Shown here piece by piece: positions 46,089-54,766 of a DNA stretch of 64,000 bases. The position numbers and the translations under genes were made by a program. This DNA is from Acinetobacter sp. ANC 4204 (GTDB lineage: Bacteria > Pseudomonadota > Gammaproteobacteria > Pseudomonadales > Moraxellaceae), in the NCBI RefSeq assembly GCF_002135205.1, contig NZ_NEFZ01000003.1:248001-312000 (forward strand). The letters are read 5' to 3'. The first letter of the stretch is position 1; every line of letters starts with the position of its first letter. Below the pieces are notes generated by a model, which made no database searches, had not been told where the DNA came from, and saw nothing but the letters and a program-made list of their open reading frames with translations.

Positions 46089-46465
46089 AAGCAACGAGAG
46101 ATTTCGAGTGCACTAGTCTTGACTATTCTAACCATACAAGTGCCGATAAGGATATGCAAAGTATAACTTTTTTTCACTTTATCACGCTTTATGCACTAAA
46201 ACGGCAGCAAATTCAGTTCAATCCCACAATATAAATAACTAATCACATTTTGATATAAATTTTATACTCATAATGAAAAACCTTATTTAAACTAAATATA
46301 TATTTTGATTTCAAATGTTTGAAAAAAAATTGGAGTCCATTTGAAACACAAAAAAGATATATCTTAAAATCTGATAACTTAACGCTATTTCTTTATTTTA
46401 CAGTCTAAGCCGAGATATTAGATAAATAAGCCCATTCCGAGATACAACATTTTAGGGCTTTTCTT
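46089..46465. promoter_or_regulatory. Divergent region response regulator / msuE
   Basis: About 377 AT-rich bases. I looked for a sigma54 -24/-12 box (GG-N10-GC), as controls sfn genes in Pseudomonas, and found none convincing. AAGCCC (46429-46434) and GGGCTT (46455-46460) can pair and would cover the bases just before the msuE start. Confidence 0.4.
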
Positions 46466-47194
46466 ATGTCAACTTTACTGCAAAAACCACTCAATATTGT
46501 CGCTGTGTCAGGTGGTTTAAATACCCCGTCTAAAACCGAAGCGCTAGTGCAAGAAATTTTAAATGAACTAGGTGAAGCAACCCCAATCCATGTACATTTT
46601 ATTAAGTTTAGTGAAATTGGACATTTACTTGGTGGCGCAATTTACCGCAACCAACTGCCACAACGTGTGCAAGATGACTTAGCCGCGGTCGAAGCTGCTG
46701 ATGCATTGATTGTTGGAACACCAGTTTACCGCGCCTCTTTTACGGGCTTGTTTAAACATTTTTTCGACTTTGTTGAACAAACAGCACTGGTCGATGTACC
46801 AGTACTACTTGCCGCATCGGGTGGCAGTGAACGCCATGCACTGGTACTTGAACACCAACTTCGTCCACTCTTCAGTTTCTTCCAAGCGCAAACTTTACCG
46901 ATTGGCGTCTATGCCACAGACAAAGACTTTACCCCAGCGTATACCATCCAAAGTGAATTATTACGAGATCGGATTACTCTTGCGGTAGCTCGTGCTTTAC
47001 CCATCCTAGAGTGGGCCCCTGCGAAAGGTCAGCGTGCAGAAGTGGTGAAAGAAAAGACCCAACTAGCCAATCAGAACTTGGGTATCAACACGCAAATTGA
47101 ACAAGACGATGTACTGCCTTCAGCTGCGGTCCCAAATTTAGATGCAGCTGAGTCTCGCTTGCATCAGAAAAAAGCCAAACCACAAGTCGCTTAA
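46466..47194 (+). CDS. msuE: NAD(P)H-dependent FMN reductase MsuE
   Basis: A 242-residue flavodoxin-like reductase that supplies reduced FMN to the monooxygenase encoded next. FMN-binding motifs are VAVSGGLNTPSKTEALV (about 13-29) and VGTPVYRASFTGLFKHFFD (about 80-98), plus LLAASGGSERHALV. The last 60 residues are a charged extension (KKAKPQVA at the end). It starts 27 bases before sfnG on the same transcript. Together they help release sulfur from alkyl sulfones and sulfonates when sulfate is short. Confidence 0.9.
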   Translation: MSTLLQKPLNIVAVSGGLNTPSKTEALVQEILNELGEATPIHVHFIKFSEIGHLLGGAIYRNQLPQRVQDDLAAVEAADALIVGTPVYRASFTGLFKHFFDFVEQTALVDVPVLLAASGGSERHALVLEHQLRPLFSFFQAQTLPIGVYATDKDFTPAYTIQSELLRDRITLAVARALPILEWAPAKGQRAEVVKEKTQLANQNLGINTQIEQDDVLPSAAVPNLDAAESRLHQKKAKPQVA

Positions 47195-47221
47195 CGCAAA
47201 AAGCATGGAGAGGGTTTTCAC

Positions 47222-48328
47222 ATGTCACAACAGAATAAAAATATTACGTTTGCTTATTGGGTTCCCAATGTCAGCGGTGGCTTAGTGGTAAGTAATATTG
47301 AGCAACGCACAGATTGGAGCTATGACTATAACGTCCGTTTAGCGCAGACTGCGGAAAAGAATGGCTTTGACTATGCTCTAACTCAGATTCGTTTTACTGC
47401 GGGTTATAACGCAGAAAACCAACATGAATCGGTCAGTTTTAGTCACGGTATTTTAGCCAAAACCAGCAAACTCAAAGTGATTGCAGCCATTTTACCTGGC
47501 CCGTGGAAACCCGTGCTTGCCGCAAAACAGCTTGCAACCATCGACCATTTAACTCAAGGACGTATTGCGATTAATGTGGTCAGTGGTTGGTTCCGCGGCG
47601 AATTTGATGCCATTGGTGAAGCATGGCCTGAACATGACCAACGCTATGCCCGCTCGGAAGAATTTATTCGTGCATTAAAAGGTGTTTGGACCCAAGACAA
47701 CTATAGTTTCAATGGAAAATACTACCAGTTCAAAGACTACACCTTATCACCCAAACCTGTGCAGAAGCCACACATTGAAATTTTCCAAGGCGGCAGTTCT
47801 CGTGCTGCACGGGATATGGCATCGCGGGTTTCAGACTGGTATTTCACCAATGGCAATACCCCTGAGGAGCTTAAAAAACAGATTGATGATATTCGTGCAA
47901 AAGCCCAACAGAATGGCCATCAGGTCAAAATTGGGGTGAATGCTTTTATCATTGCCCGAGATACCGAGGAAGAAGCGCAAAGTGTTCTGCAAGAAATTAT
48001 TGATAAAGCGAATATTCAAGCGGTTCATGCCTTTGGCGATGCCACCCGTGAGGCGGGTGCTGCAACACTTGAAGGTGAAGGCAATTGGGCCAAATCGACC
48101 TTTGAAGATTTAGTTCAATACAATGATGGCTTTAAAACCAATTTGATTGGTACACCAGGCCAAATTGCGGAACGTATTGTGGAATTAAAAGCCGTTGGGG
48201 TGGATTTAATCCTTTCAGGTTTTTTACATTTTATCGAAGAGGTTGAATACTTCGGTGCCAAAGTGTTGCCATTGGTTCGTGAGTTGGAAGCTCAACAGCA
48301 ATCCGTTGAGACTGCCAAATCTGCTTAG
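47222..48328 (+). CDS. sfnG: FMNH2-dependent dimethylsulfone monooxygenase SfnG
   Basis: A 368-residue bacterial-luciferase-like TIM barrel. SfnG converts dimethyl sulfone to methanesulfinate using FMNH2 and oxygen. Family blocks include FAYWVPNVSGGLVVS at the N-terminus, GPWKPVLAAKQLATIDHLTQGRIAINVVSGW and FQGGSSRAARDMASRVSDWYF. AGAGGG precedes the ATG. msuE just upstream provides the flavin. A terminator follows. Confidence 0.93.
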   Translation: MSQQNKNITFAYWVPNVSGGLVVSNIEQRTDWSYDYNVRLAQTAEKNGFDYALTQIRFTAGYNAENQHESVSFSHGILAKTSKLKVIAAILPGPWKPVLAAKQLATIDHLTQGRIAINVVSGWFRGEFDAIGEAWPEHDQRYARSEEFIRALKGVWTQDNYSFNGKYYQFKDYTLSPKPVQKPHIEIFQGGSSRAARDMASRVSDWYFTNGNTPEELKKQIDDIRAKAQQNGHQVKIGVNAFIIARDTEEEAQSVLQEIIDKANIQAVHAFGDATREAGAATLEGEGNWAKSTFEDLVQYNDGFKTNLIGTPGQIAERIVELKAVGVDLILSGFLHFIEEVEYFGAKVLPLVRELEAQQQSVETAKSA

Positions 48329-48384
48329 CTCGGTAAGCAGCAGACACGAACTAAAAAATAATAATGATAGGTGACTCTATTCTT

Positions 48385-48414
48385 CCCTCAAGGCTCGGCT
48401 TGAGGGTTTTTTTA
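48385..48414 (+). terminator. Intrinsic terminator after sfnG
   Basis: CCTCAA and TTGAGG with adjoining GGC/CGG pairs form the stem, followed by GTTTTTTT. Confidence 0.88.
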
Positions 48415-48455
48415 TTGGTGTATAATCCGTACAAAGTAAAAAATAACCCCTTGAT

Positions 48456-48866
48456 ATGAACAACAACCCACTCTTGAAATTCATCAATCTCTCTTTGGCC
48501 TTTTTATGGGGCTATCAGGGTTTAGTCCCTAAAATCCTCTTTATCAATCCCGATGAAATTGCCATTTGGCAAACTTTTGGGTTTTCCTACGCACAGGCCC
48601 AACTGGCAGGTCAGCTCTCAGGTGTGCTTGAGTGTGTTTTTGCTTTATTGTTCCTATTTAATTCAAGTAAATATCTGCATTACCTCAGTATCTTCAGCTT
48701 AGTGTTTTTATTCGCACTGGTCGCTTTTCTGATACCAGACAGTCTTGTTCGTGCTTTTAATCCTGTGGTCATGAATATTGCCATGATTAGTTTATCCGTT
48801 TGTTATTGTATGCTTCGCAATCAGGAAACGGCTTCCTTTAGTACACAAAATAAAGGATCAATATGA
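48456..48866 (+). CDS. DoxX-like small membrane protein
   Basis: A 136-residue protein with four predicted membrane helices, of the DoxX-like family: FINLSLAFLWGYQGLVPKILF opens the first helix and loop, then AGQLSGVLECVFALLFLF, YLSIFSLVFLFALVAFLIP and VVMNIAMISLSVCYCML. Its function is unknown. The stop overlaps the start of the following SDR gene (ATGA), so the two form an operon. Confidence 0.82.
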   Translation: MNNNPLLKFINLSLAFLWGYQGLVPKILFINPDEIAIWQTFGFSYAQAQLAGQLSGVLECVFALLFLFNSSKYLHYLSIFSLVFLFALVAFLIPDSLVRAFNPVVMNIAMISLSVCYCMLRNQETASFSTQNKGSI

Positions 48867-49696
48867 CTTCAAAATCAGGTTGCATCGTCATTACAGGCAG
48901 TTCTAAAGGTATCGGCTTGGGTTTAGCTCATGCCTTCTTAGAACAACAACAAGCCGTGGTAATATCTAGTCGAAATAGCACAGATTTGCAGCGCACCCTG
49001 CAACAGTTGCGACATCGCTTTCCCACTGCGCAGATTCATGCCGTCACGTGTGATGTCACGCAGATCCATGAAGTACAAACGCTTTGGGATGAAGCTGTTC
49101 AACAATTTGGCGCTGTTCAGATTTGGATTAATAATGCAGGCAGTTGTACGGCGACTCTGGACTTTAAAGATCTCGCAGCAGCAGACATACAGACGGTGGT
49201 TCAAACCAATATTCTCGGCAGTATGTTCGGCTCACAAGTGGCCTTAAACGGCATGCTGGCACAAGGCTATGGTCAAATTTTCAATATGGAAGGTTGGGGT
49301 ACTCGCGGCGAGTGGAGTGCAGGCATGACGACCTATGCTACCACCAAACGTGCCGTAGGGTACTTTAGTCAAGCCCTGTTTAAAGAAACCAAACAGACCC
49401 ACATTCAAGTCGGCACACTCAGCCCCGGAATGGTAGCAACCGACCTACTGGTATCCTCATGGCAAAATGGCAATGTGCAGCACTGGAACAAAATGAAAAG
49501 GCTATTCTTTTTTATTATTGATCCACCTGAAGTGGTCTGTCACTATTTGGCTCAACGCATTTTAGAGAATAAGCGTCGCCATAGTCGCATCGTATGGATG
49601 ACGCCATTACGTCTGTTGCTCCGATTTTTGCGGCCCTATTATTGGCGACGGAATCCCATCAAAGATACAGCTTTAGCGCATCTCCACTCAAAATAA
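48863..49696 (+). CDS. Short-chain dehydrogenase/reductase
   Basis: A 277-residue SDR. The cofactor motif TGSSKGIGLG is at residues 11-20, NNAGS at about 91-95 and the catalytic YATTK near 155; a Ser lies upstream in RGEWSAGMTTYA. The arginine in SSRNS after beta 2 suggests NADP(H). The substrate is unknown. Translation is coupled to the DoxX-like gene by a 4-base overlap. Confidence 0.87.
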   Translation: MTSKSGCIVITGSSKGIGLGLAHAFLEQQQAVVISSRNSTDLQRTLQQLRHRFPTAQIHAVTCDVTQIHEVQTLWDEAVQQFGAVQIWINNAGSCTATLDFKDLAAADIQTVVQTNILGSMFGSQVALNGMLAQGYGQIFNMEGWGTRGEWSAGMTTYATTKRAVGYFSQALFKETKQTHIQVGTLSPGMVATDLLVSSWQNGNVQHWNKMKRLFFFIIDPPEVVCHYLAQRILENKRRHSRIVWMTPLRLLLRFLRPYYWRRNPIKDTALAHLHSK

Positions 49697-49757
49697 TGCC
49701 ACATCAAGTGATAGATCATTTACATTAAACATAAACCCCGAATTAGGAAGACTTCTG

Positions 49758-50372
49758 ATGTACACAGGTATCGTACAAGGCTTAGAGAAAATCTTAGATG
49801 TCCGTCAAGGTGATGGCTTTAGCACCCTTGTGGTTTCAAATACCCACAACTTTTTTCACGATGTCTTCATCGGTGCAAGTGTAGCCATTAACGGCACCTG
49901 CTTAACTGCGACGCATATTGATCTTGCCGCCAATCAAGTCCATTTTGATGTCTCGGATTTGACTCGACGCCTGACCACTTTAGGGACTTTACAGGCAGGA
50001 GATGAGGTCAATATCGAACGTTCAGCCAAAGTTGGGATGGAAAATGGGGGGCACAACTTGTATGGACATATCGAAGGAACAGCCACAGTCAAGCAACTGA
50101 GCCGTCACGGCGAGACCTTACATGTGGATCTCCACATTCCAGAAGGCAATATCAAATACTTTTTCTTAAAAGGCTTTATTGGTCTGAATGGTTGTAGCCT
50201 CACCGTCAACCGTGTTGATCGTAACAGCCATGAAATTTCAGTTGATTTGATTCCTGAAACCTTACGTTTAACCACGTGGGCATCGGTAAAAGTGGGTGAT
50301 GCGGTCAATTATGAAATTGATCAAATGACACGGACGATGGTCGATACTTTAGAGAATATCCATCAGCGTTAA
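49758..50372 (+). CDS. ribE: Riboflavin synthase alpha subunit
   Basis: Forms riboflavin from two molecules of 6,7-dimethyl-8-ribityllumazine. The 204-residue protein shows two lumazine-binding repeats: MYTGIVQGLEKI...GTCLTAT...DVSDLTRRLT (1-97) and GHIEGTATV...GLNGCSLTVNRV...LIPETLRLTT (98-185), each with the conserved cysteine region. AGGAAG precedes the ATG. The gene stands alone, without other rib genes or a visible FMN riboswitch. It is called ribC in E. coli nomenclature. Confidence 0.94.
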   Translation: MYTGIVQGLEKILDVRQGDGFSTLVVSNTHNFFHDVFIGASVAINGTCLTATHIDLAANQVHFDVSDLTRRLTTLGTLQAGDEVNIERSAKVGMENGGHNLYGHIEGTATVKQLSRHGETLHVDLHIPEGNIKYFFLKGFIGLNGCSLTVNRVDRNSHEISVDLIPETLRLTTWASVKVGDAVNYEIDQMTRTMVDTLENIHQR

Positions 50373-50454
50373 GATCGCTCTTCTATCTAATTCGACTGCA
50401 TCCTATATACATGTTTGTAGCGCAATCCAGACCTGTTGTTGCTTATGCTTAAAT

Positions 50455-50486
50455 AAAAATACCGTCTGCTTAAGACGGTATTTTTA
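50455..50486. terminator. Bidirectional terminator ribE / acs
   Basis: AAAAATACCGTCT and AGACGGTATTTTT form a 13-bp stem with a GCTTA loop between convergent genes. Confidence 0.92.
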
Positions 50487-50494
50487 GGCCGATT

Positions 50495-52438
50495 TTAGCC
50501 GTTTGGATATACTTCTTTAATCAACACCTCGACCACTTGTGGTTCAGCCAGCGTCGATGTATCGCCCAAACTATCCAACTCGTTCGCCGCAATTTTTCTT
50601 AAAATACGTCGCATAATTTTGCCTGAACGTGTTTTGGGTAAAGACGGCGCCCAATGTAAGGCATCTGGGGTCGCCACTGGACCGAGTACCTTTCTCACCC
50701 ATTGAATCAGCTCTGCACGGAGTTCTTCCGTTTGTGCTGTGCCTGCTTGTAAAGTGACAAAGGAACAAATTCCCTGTCCTTTGATGTCATGCGGCATTCC
50801 TACCACCGCGGCCTCAGCCACCGCCTCATGTGCCACTAAAGCACTTTCCACTTCAGCCGTACCCAAGCGATGCCCTGACACATTCAGCACATCATCCACC
50901 CGTCCTGTGATCCAGTAGTAACCATCTTTATCACGGCGTGCGCCATCACCCGTGAAATATGTGCCTGGATAGGTTGCAAAATACGCTTCGATAAACCGCT
51001 CAGGGTCCCCCCAAATGGTTCGCATTTGTCCCGGCCATGAATCCTTAATCACCAGATTGCCTTCAGCCTCACCTTCTAACTCGTTGCCTTCAGCATCGAC
51101 CAAAGCGGGTTGAATCCCAAATAAAGGACGCGTTGCAGACCCCGGTTTGAGTGGGGTCGCACCCGGAAGTGGAGAAATCAAAATCCCGCCTGTCTCGGTT
51201 TGCCACCATGTATCGACCACTGGGCAACGGCTTTCTCCCACTACCGTATAGTACCAATTCCATGCTTCTGGGTTGATCGGCTCTCCAACGGAACCAATTA
51301 AACGTAAACTGCTACGATCGCTCTCACGGACAAAGGCATCCCCTTCACGCATCATGGCACGGATCGCTGTCGGTGCCGTGTATAAAATTGTCACATTGTG
51401 CTTATCCACAATATGCCCTGTACGTGCCCACGTTGGGTATTGTGGAATTCCTTCAAACATCACCGTTGTCGTTCCATTCGACAAGGGTCCATACAGCACA
51501 TAAGAGTGCCCCGTAATCCAGCCCACATCGGCGGTACACCAAAACACATCATCTTGTTTTAAGTCGAATACTTCACGGAAGGTGCTATTCACATAGGTTA
51601 AATAACCCCCTGTGGTATGCAGTACGCCTTTCGGTTTACCCGTTGAACCTGAGGTATATAAAATAAACAGTGGATCTTCTGCATTCATCGGTTCAGGTGG
51701 ACAGATCTCGTTGACGGTCATGATTTCCATGTGATACCACAAATCACGTCCTTCTTTCAGCGTGATCGGATTACCTGTCCGATGTACCACAATCACGTTT
51801 TGTACCGAGTCTGTACCGGGTAGATTCAATGCCGCATCTACATTTTCTTTCAGCGGAATCGGTTTACCCCCGCGCATTCCAGAGTCTGCGGTAATCACAA
51901 TTTTAGCTTGGCTGTCATCAATTCGGCTCGCCAATGAGTCAGGCGAAAAGCCACCAAACACCACACAATGCACGGCACCGATTCGGGCACAGGCCAACAT
52001 CGAAATGGCTGCTTCTGAAATCATCGGCATATACAGCACCACACGATCGCCTTTTACCACACCATGCTTTTTCAGGACATTGGCGAAACGACATACTTCA
52101 TCATACAGTTCAGTATAGGAAATAATCTTATGGCGTGAAGGATGGTCACCTTCCCAAATAATCGCAGGTTTATACGGATGCTCTTTTAAATGTCGATCAA
52201 GACAGTTGGCGCTTAAGTTCAGTTGACCATCTGCAAACCATTCAATTTTAAAATTGTCTTTATCATAACTGGTGTTTTTAACTTGACTAAACGGCTTGAT
52301 CCAATCCAGCTTCAAAGCTTGTTCAGCCCAATATTCATCAGGTTGTTCTAGTGATTTTTGATAACGCTCAAAATATTCTTGCTCATTGGTGCGTGCAGTT
52401 TTTTCAAATTCAGCAGGTACAGGATAGACTTCTTTCAT
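50495..52438 (-). CDS. acs: Acetyl-CoA synthetase
   Basis: Activates acetate to acetyl-CoA through acetyl-AMP. The 647-residue protein has the phosphate-binding loop [11 protein letters not shown] (about 265-275), the core motif WWQTETGG, the [10 protein letters not shown] hinge region and the C-terminal [17 protein letters not shown] with the catalytic, acetylation-controlled lysine. It belongs with actP-yjcH and the CrbS/CrbR-like genes in the same window, the known regulators of acs in other gammaproteobacteria. GGAAG precedes the ATG. Confidence 0.97.
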   Translation of the reverse strand: MKEVYPVPAEFEKTARTNEQEYFERYQKSLEQPDEYWAEQALKLDWIKPFSQVKNTSYDKDNFKIEWFADGQLNLSANCLDRHLKEHPYKPAIIWEGDHPSRHKIISYTELYDEVCRFANVLKKHGVVKGDRVVLYMPMISEAAISMLACARIGAVHCVVFGGFSPDSLASRIDDSQAKIVITADSGMRGGKPIPLKENVDAALNLPGTDSVQNVIVVHRTGNPITLKEGRDLWYHMEIMTVNEICPPEPMNAEDPLFILYTSGSTGKPKGVLHTTGGYLTYVNSTFREVFDLKQDDVFWCTADVGWITGHSYVLYGPLSNGTTTVMFEGIPQYPTWARTGHIVDKHNVTILYTAPTAIRAMMREGDAFVRESDRSSLRLIGSVGEPINPEAWNWYYTVVGESRCPVVDTWWQTETGGILISPLPGATPLKPGSATRPLFGIQPALVDAEGNELEGEAEGNLVIKDSWPGQMRTIWGDPERFIEAYFATYPGTYFTGDGARRDKDGYYWITGRVDDVLNVSGHRLGTAEVESALVAHEAVAEAAVVGMPHDIKGQGICSFVTLQAGTAQTEELRAELIQWVRKVLGPVATPDALHWAPSLPKTRSGKIMRRILRKIAANELDSLGDTSTLAEPQVVEVLIKEVYPNG

Positions 52439-52884
52439 ATCATACTTCCTTATATTCTGGCTCTCATCGCGAGAGCTTATGCCACAGTTATTGGTTTTTT
52501 ATTGGACTGCATAACCACAGTATGACGATTGTTTTTTAAACAGATCAACACGGCTTTGGTCGTATATTATTTCTACAATTTAAAACACATTTTATAGTGA
52601 TCTTTCAATGAGTTCCTGTGTCAAATCCGTAACATGAACAGCCCAAGAGGCTGTAAATAGGTGCGATCTGATCTTTTTTTAGTATATTGTTACATTTAAG
52701 CGTTCTATGGCCGATATAGCAGCACTAAGCACACCTTAATCCAAAATTTAACCGAGCTAAAAATGAAGAGAATGGTTGATTTAGCATTGTCATCAGCCAA
52801 TGCGCCAATCTCATACGTTTTTCTCTATTAAATACACACAATTTTCAGGCAAAATATGCCAAATTTTCAGTGATTGGAAGACCA
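52439..52884. promoter_or_regulatory. Divergent region acs / mechanosensitive channel gene
   Basis: About 445 AT-rich bases holding the acs promoter. A small hairpin ACAGCC-CAAGA-GGCTGT lies at 52638-52654, followed 20 bases later by seven T. No coding frame is visible. Confidence 0.4.
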
Positions 52885-53856
52885 GTGTCAGAACAAACCA
52901 ATACTTTGAGCGAGGTTGCTCAAGGTACGTCAGAGATGCTACATGACGCGACAGCGAAAACCACGCAAAGCGTAATCGCACATACTGCAAAATATAATGA
53001 TGCCTATTCGACGATTGACAAATTTGTCGATAGTTTTTGGGAACGTATGCCTTATTTTTGTATTGCGCTGATTACGTTTATCATTTTTTATCTACTCTCT
53101 AAGCTGTTCAAACTGTTTGTTCGTAAAGCACTGTCTGATCGCTCCTATACCAAGCAGAATCTTGTTCTAGTCCTAAACCGTGTCGGCAGTTCAGCCATCA
53201 TCTTTATTGGTTTTCTGATTGCCATGGTGATTGCAATTCCTGGTTTCACACCCGGTCAGCTGATGAGTGCTTTAGGGATTGGCTCAGTTGCCATTGGTTT
53301 TGCTTTTAAAGATATCTTCCAAAATTTGCTTTCGGGAATTCTCATTTTATTGAGTGAACCCTTTAAAATAGGTGATGACATCATCGTCTCGGGTATGGAA
53401 GGCAATGTTGAGGATATTCAAATTCGTGCCACTTACTTACGCGCCCCAGATGGTCGTCGTATTGTGATCCCAAATGCAACTGTGTATACCAGCGCTGTTA
53501 CGGTCAACACTGCCTATCCACGTCGTCGCTGTGAGTTCTTGGTCGGTATTGGTTATGAAGATGATATCAAAAAAGCCAAAGATATTATTTTAGGCATTTT
53601 AGACCGAGATACGACTATTTTAAGTCAGCCGGGTTTTAGTGTGAACGTCGCTGCACTTGCAGATTTTTCGGTGAATCTCAAAGTTCAATGGTGGGTTAAC
53701 ACCACAGAAACCACGGTATCTGGCTCAATCAGTGCTGTACAAGAATATGTGGTGGAAGCTTTTGCTGAACATGATATTTCTATCCCATACCCTGTTCAAG
53801 AAGTTCGCGTAGCGAAGAATGACAGCTATCCAATGGATGCTTCAACCGCCAAATAA
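52885..53856 (+). CDS. MscS-type mechanosensitive ion channel
   Basis: About 323 residues. After an N-terminal soluble helix of 50 residues come three membrane helices; the third carries the Gly/Ala-rich MscS pore pattern (LMSALGIGSVAIGFAFKDIFQNLLSGILILLSEPFKIGD). The beta domain (GMEGNVEDIQIRATYLRAPDGRRIVIPNA) and the C-terminal mixed domain follow. It releases solutes on hypo-osmotic shock. I prefer the GTG at 52885, with GGAAG 5 bases upstream, over GTG at 52870. Its 3' end overlaps that of rsmE by 15 bases. Confidence 0.9.
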   Translation: MSEQTNTLSEVAQGTSEMLHDATAKTTQSVIAHTAKYNDAYSTIDKFVDSFWERMPYFCIALITFIIFYLLSKLFKLFVRKALSDRSYTKQNLVLVLNRVGSSAIIFIGFLIAMVIAIPGFTPGQLMSALGIGSVAIGFAFKDIFQNLLSGILILLSEPFKIGDDIIVSGMEGNVEDIQIRATYLRAPDGRRIVIPNATVYTSAVTVNTAYPRRRCEFLVGIGYEDDIKKAKDIILGILDRDTTILSQPGFSVNVAALADFSVNLKVQWWVNTTETTVSGSISAVQEYVVEAFAEHDISIPYPVQEVRVAKNDSYPMDASTAK

Positions 53857-54552
53857 ACGCCCTAAGACATAAGGGATCACGGTTTCAGTCCGAATAATAC
53901 GGTTGCCTAAGCTCATCGCTTGGCAGCCGTTTTTTACCAGTAATTCAACTTCGTAAGGTATAAATCCACCTTCAGGCCCAATCACAATTGTACAAGGATG
54001 TTGAATTGCACTCGGCATTTTGGCCTCGCTGTAGGGATGTGCAACATAGGCAGGACAATCGGCCGAAATCAGACTTGGCAATTGATCTTCAACAAAAGGC
54101 TTAAAGCGTTTATAAATTTCAATTTTCGGCGCAACCGTATCACCGGCCTGCTCTAACCCCAAAGTCACATATTGATCCAACTGTTGTAAAAATGGGGTTT
54201 GCCAATAACTTTTATCGACCCGATAGCTGTGCAGCAAAATAATTTTCTCAACCCCTAAAGTCACCGCATCCATAATCAAACGACGTAGAACTTTAGGGCG
54301 TGGCATCGCCACAATTAACGTGACAGGTAGTTTGGCAGGTACAGACTCTTCATGTAAGGGTTTTATACGTACAGCTGTTTCGGAAACATCAACCACTTGC
54401 GTAAGATAACGCTTTCCGTTTTGTATCCCGACTTTTAAAGTATCGCCGACTTTAAGCTCTAAATGACGATGTAAATGTTCAAGCTGACGCTTGGCACTAA
54501 TGGACCAGAGTTCAGATTCAGTTTGGCGCGGGTCTAAGAGAACGATATTCAT
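53842..54552 (-). CDS. rsmE: 16S rRNA (uracil(1498)-N3)-methyltransferase
   Basis: Methylates U1498 of 16S rRNA in the small subunit. About 236 residues: an N-terminal PUA-like domain (MNIVLLDPRQTESELWSISAKRQLEHLHRHLELKVGDTLKVG) and a SPOUT knot with IGPEGGFIPYEVELL and SLGNRIIRTETVIPYVLG. The start is the ATG at 54552; the open frame upstream of it runs through a hairpin repeat and is not coding. Convergent with the MscS-type gene, whose stop lies inside it. Confidence 0.94.
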   Translation of the reverse strand: MNIVLLDPRQTESELWSISAKRQLEHLHRHLELKVGDTLKVGIQNGKRYLTQVVDVSETAVRIKPLHEESVPAKLPVTLIVAMPRPKVLRRLIMDAVTLGVEKIILLHSYRVDKSYWQTPFLQQLDQYVTLGLEQAGDTVAPKIEIYKRFKPFVEDQLPSLISADCPAYVAHPYSEAKMPSAIQHPCTIVIGPEGGFIPYEVELLVKNGCQAMSLGNRIIRTETVIPYVLGRLFGG

Positions 54553-54608
54553 AATAAATAGAAAGAATCCAAACAGTGAAGGCCTAATCAGCACATGCCA
54601 TCGTGAAC

Positions 54609-54699
54609 GGCGACAAGGATGTCGCCCGCTGTGCTGAGGTACAGGATGTACCTTCAGCACAGCAAAAGATTTTTGCTACTTTTCATCTTTGAAAAGTAG
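54609..54699. repeat. Array of four adjacent hairpins
   Basis: Four perfect or near-perfect stems stand end to end: GGCGAC / GTCGCC (54609-54626), GCTGTGCTGAGGTACA / TGTACCTTCAGCACAGC (54628-54663), CAAAA / TTTTG (54663-54675) and CTACTTTTCA / TGAAAAGTAG (54676-54699). The first two have GGAT or GGA in the loop. The layout, and the short GGATGT-type loops, resemble dispersed Acinetobacter intergenic repeats. It lies between waaA and rsmE, both leftward. Confidence 0.65.
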
Positions 54700-54766
54700 G
54701 AGCCACTTACGCAAAGCCATCCATAAAATCTACAGTATTTATAGTAATGACAAACTCACTCAAATT

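Noticed and set aside
46089..46465. Sigma54 promoter for msuE-sfnG
   Set aside because: No GG-N10-GC element in good context, although Pseudomonas sfn genes use one.
54553..54660. N-terminal extension of rsmE
   Set aside because: The extension runs through a hairpin repeat and encodes a His/Arg-rich stretch absent from RsmE; the conserved start is MNIVLLDP at 54552.
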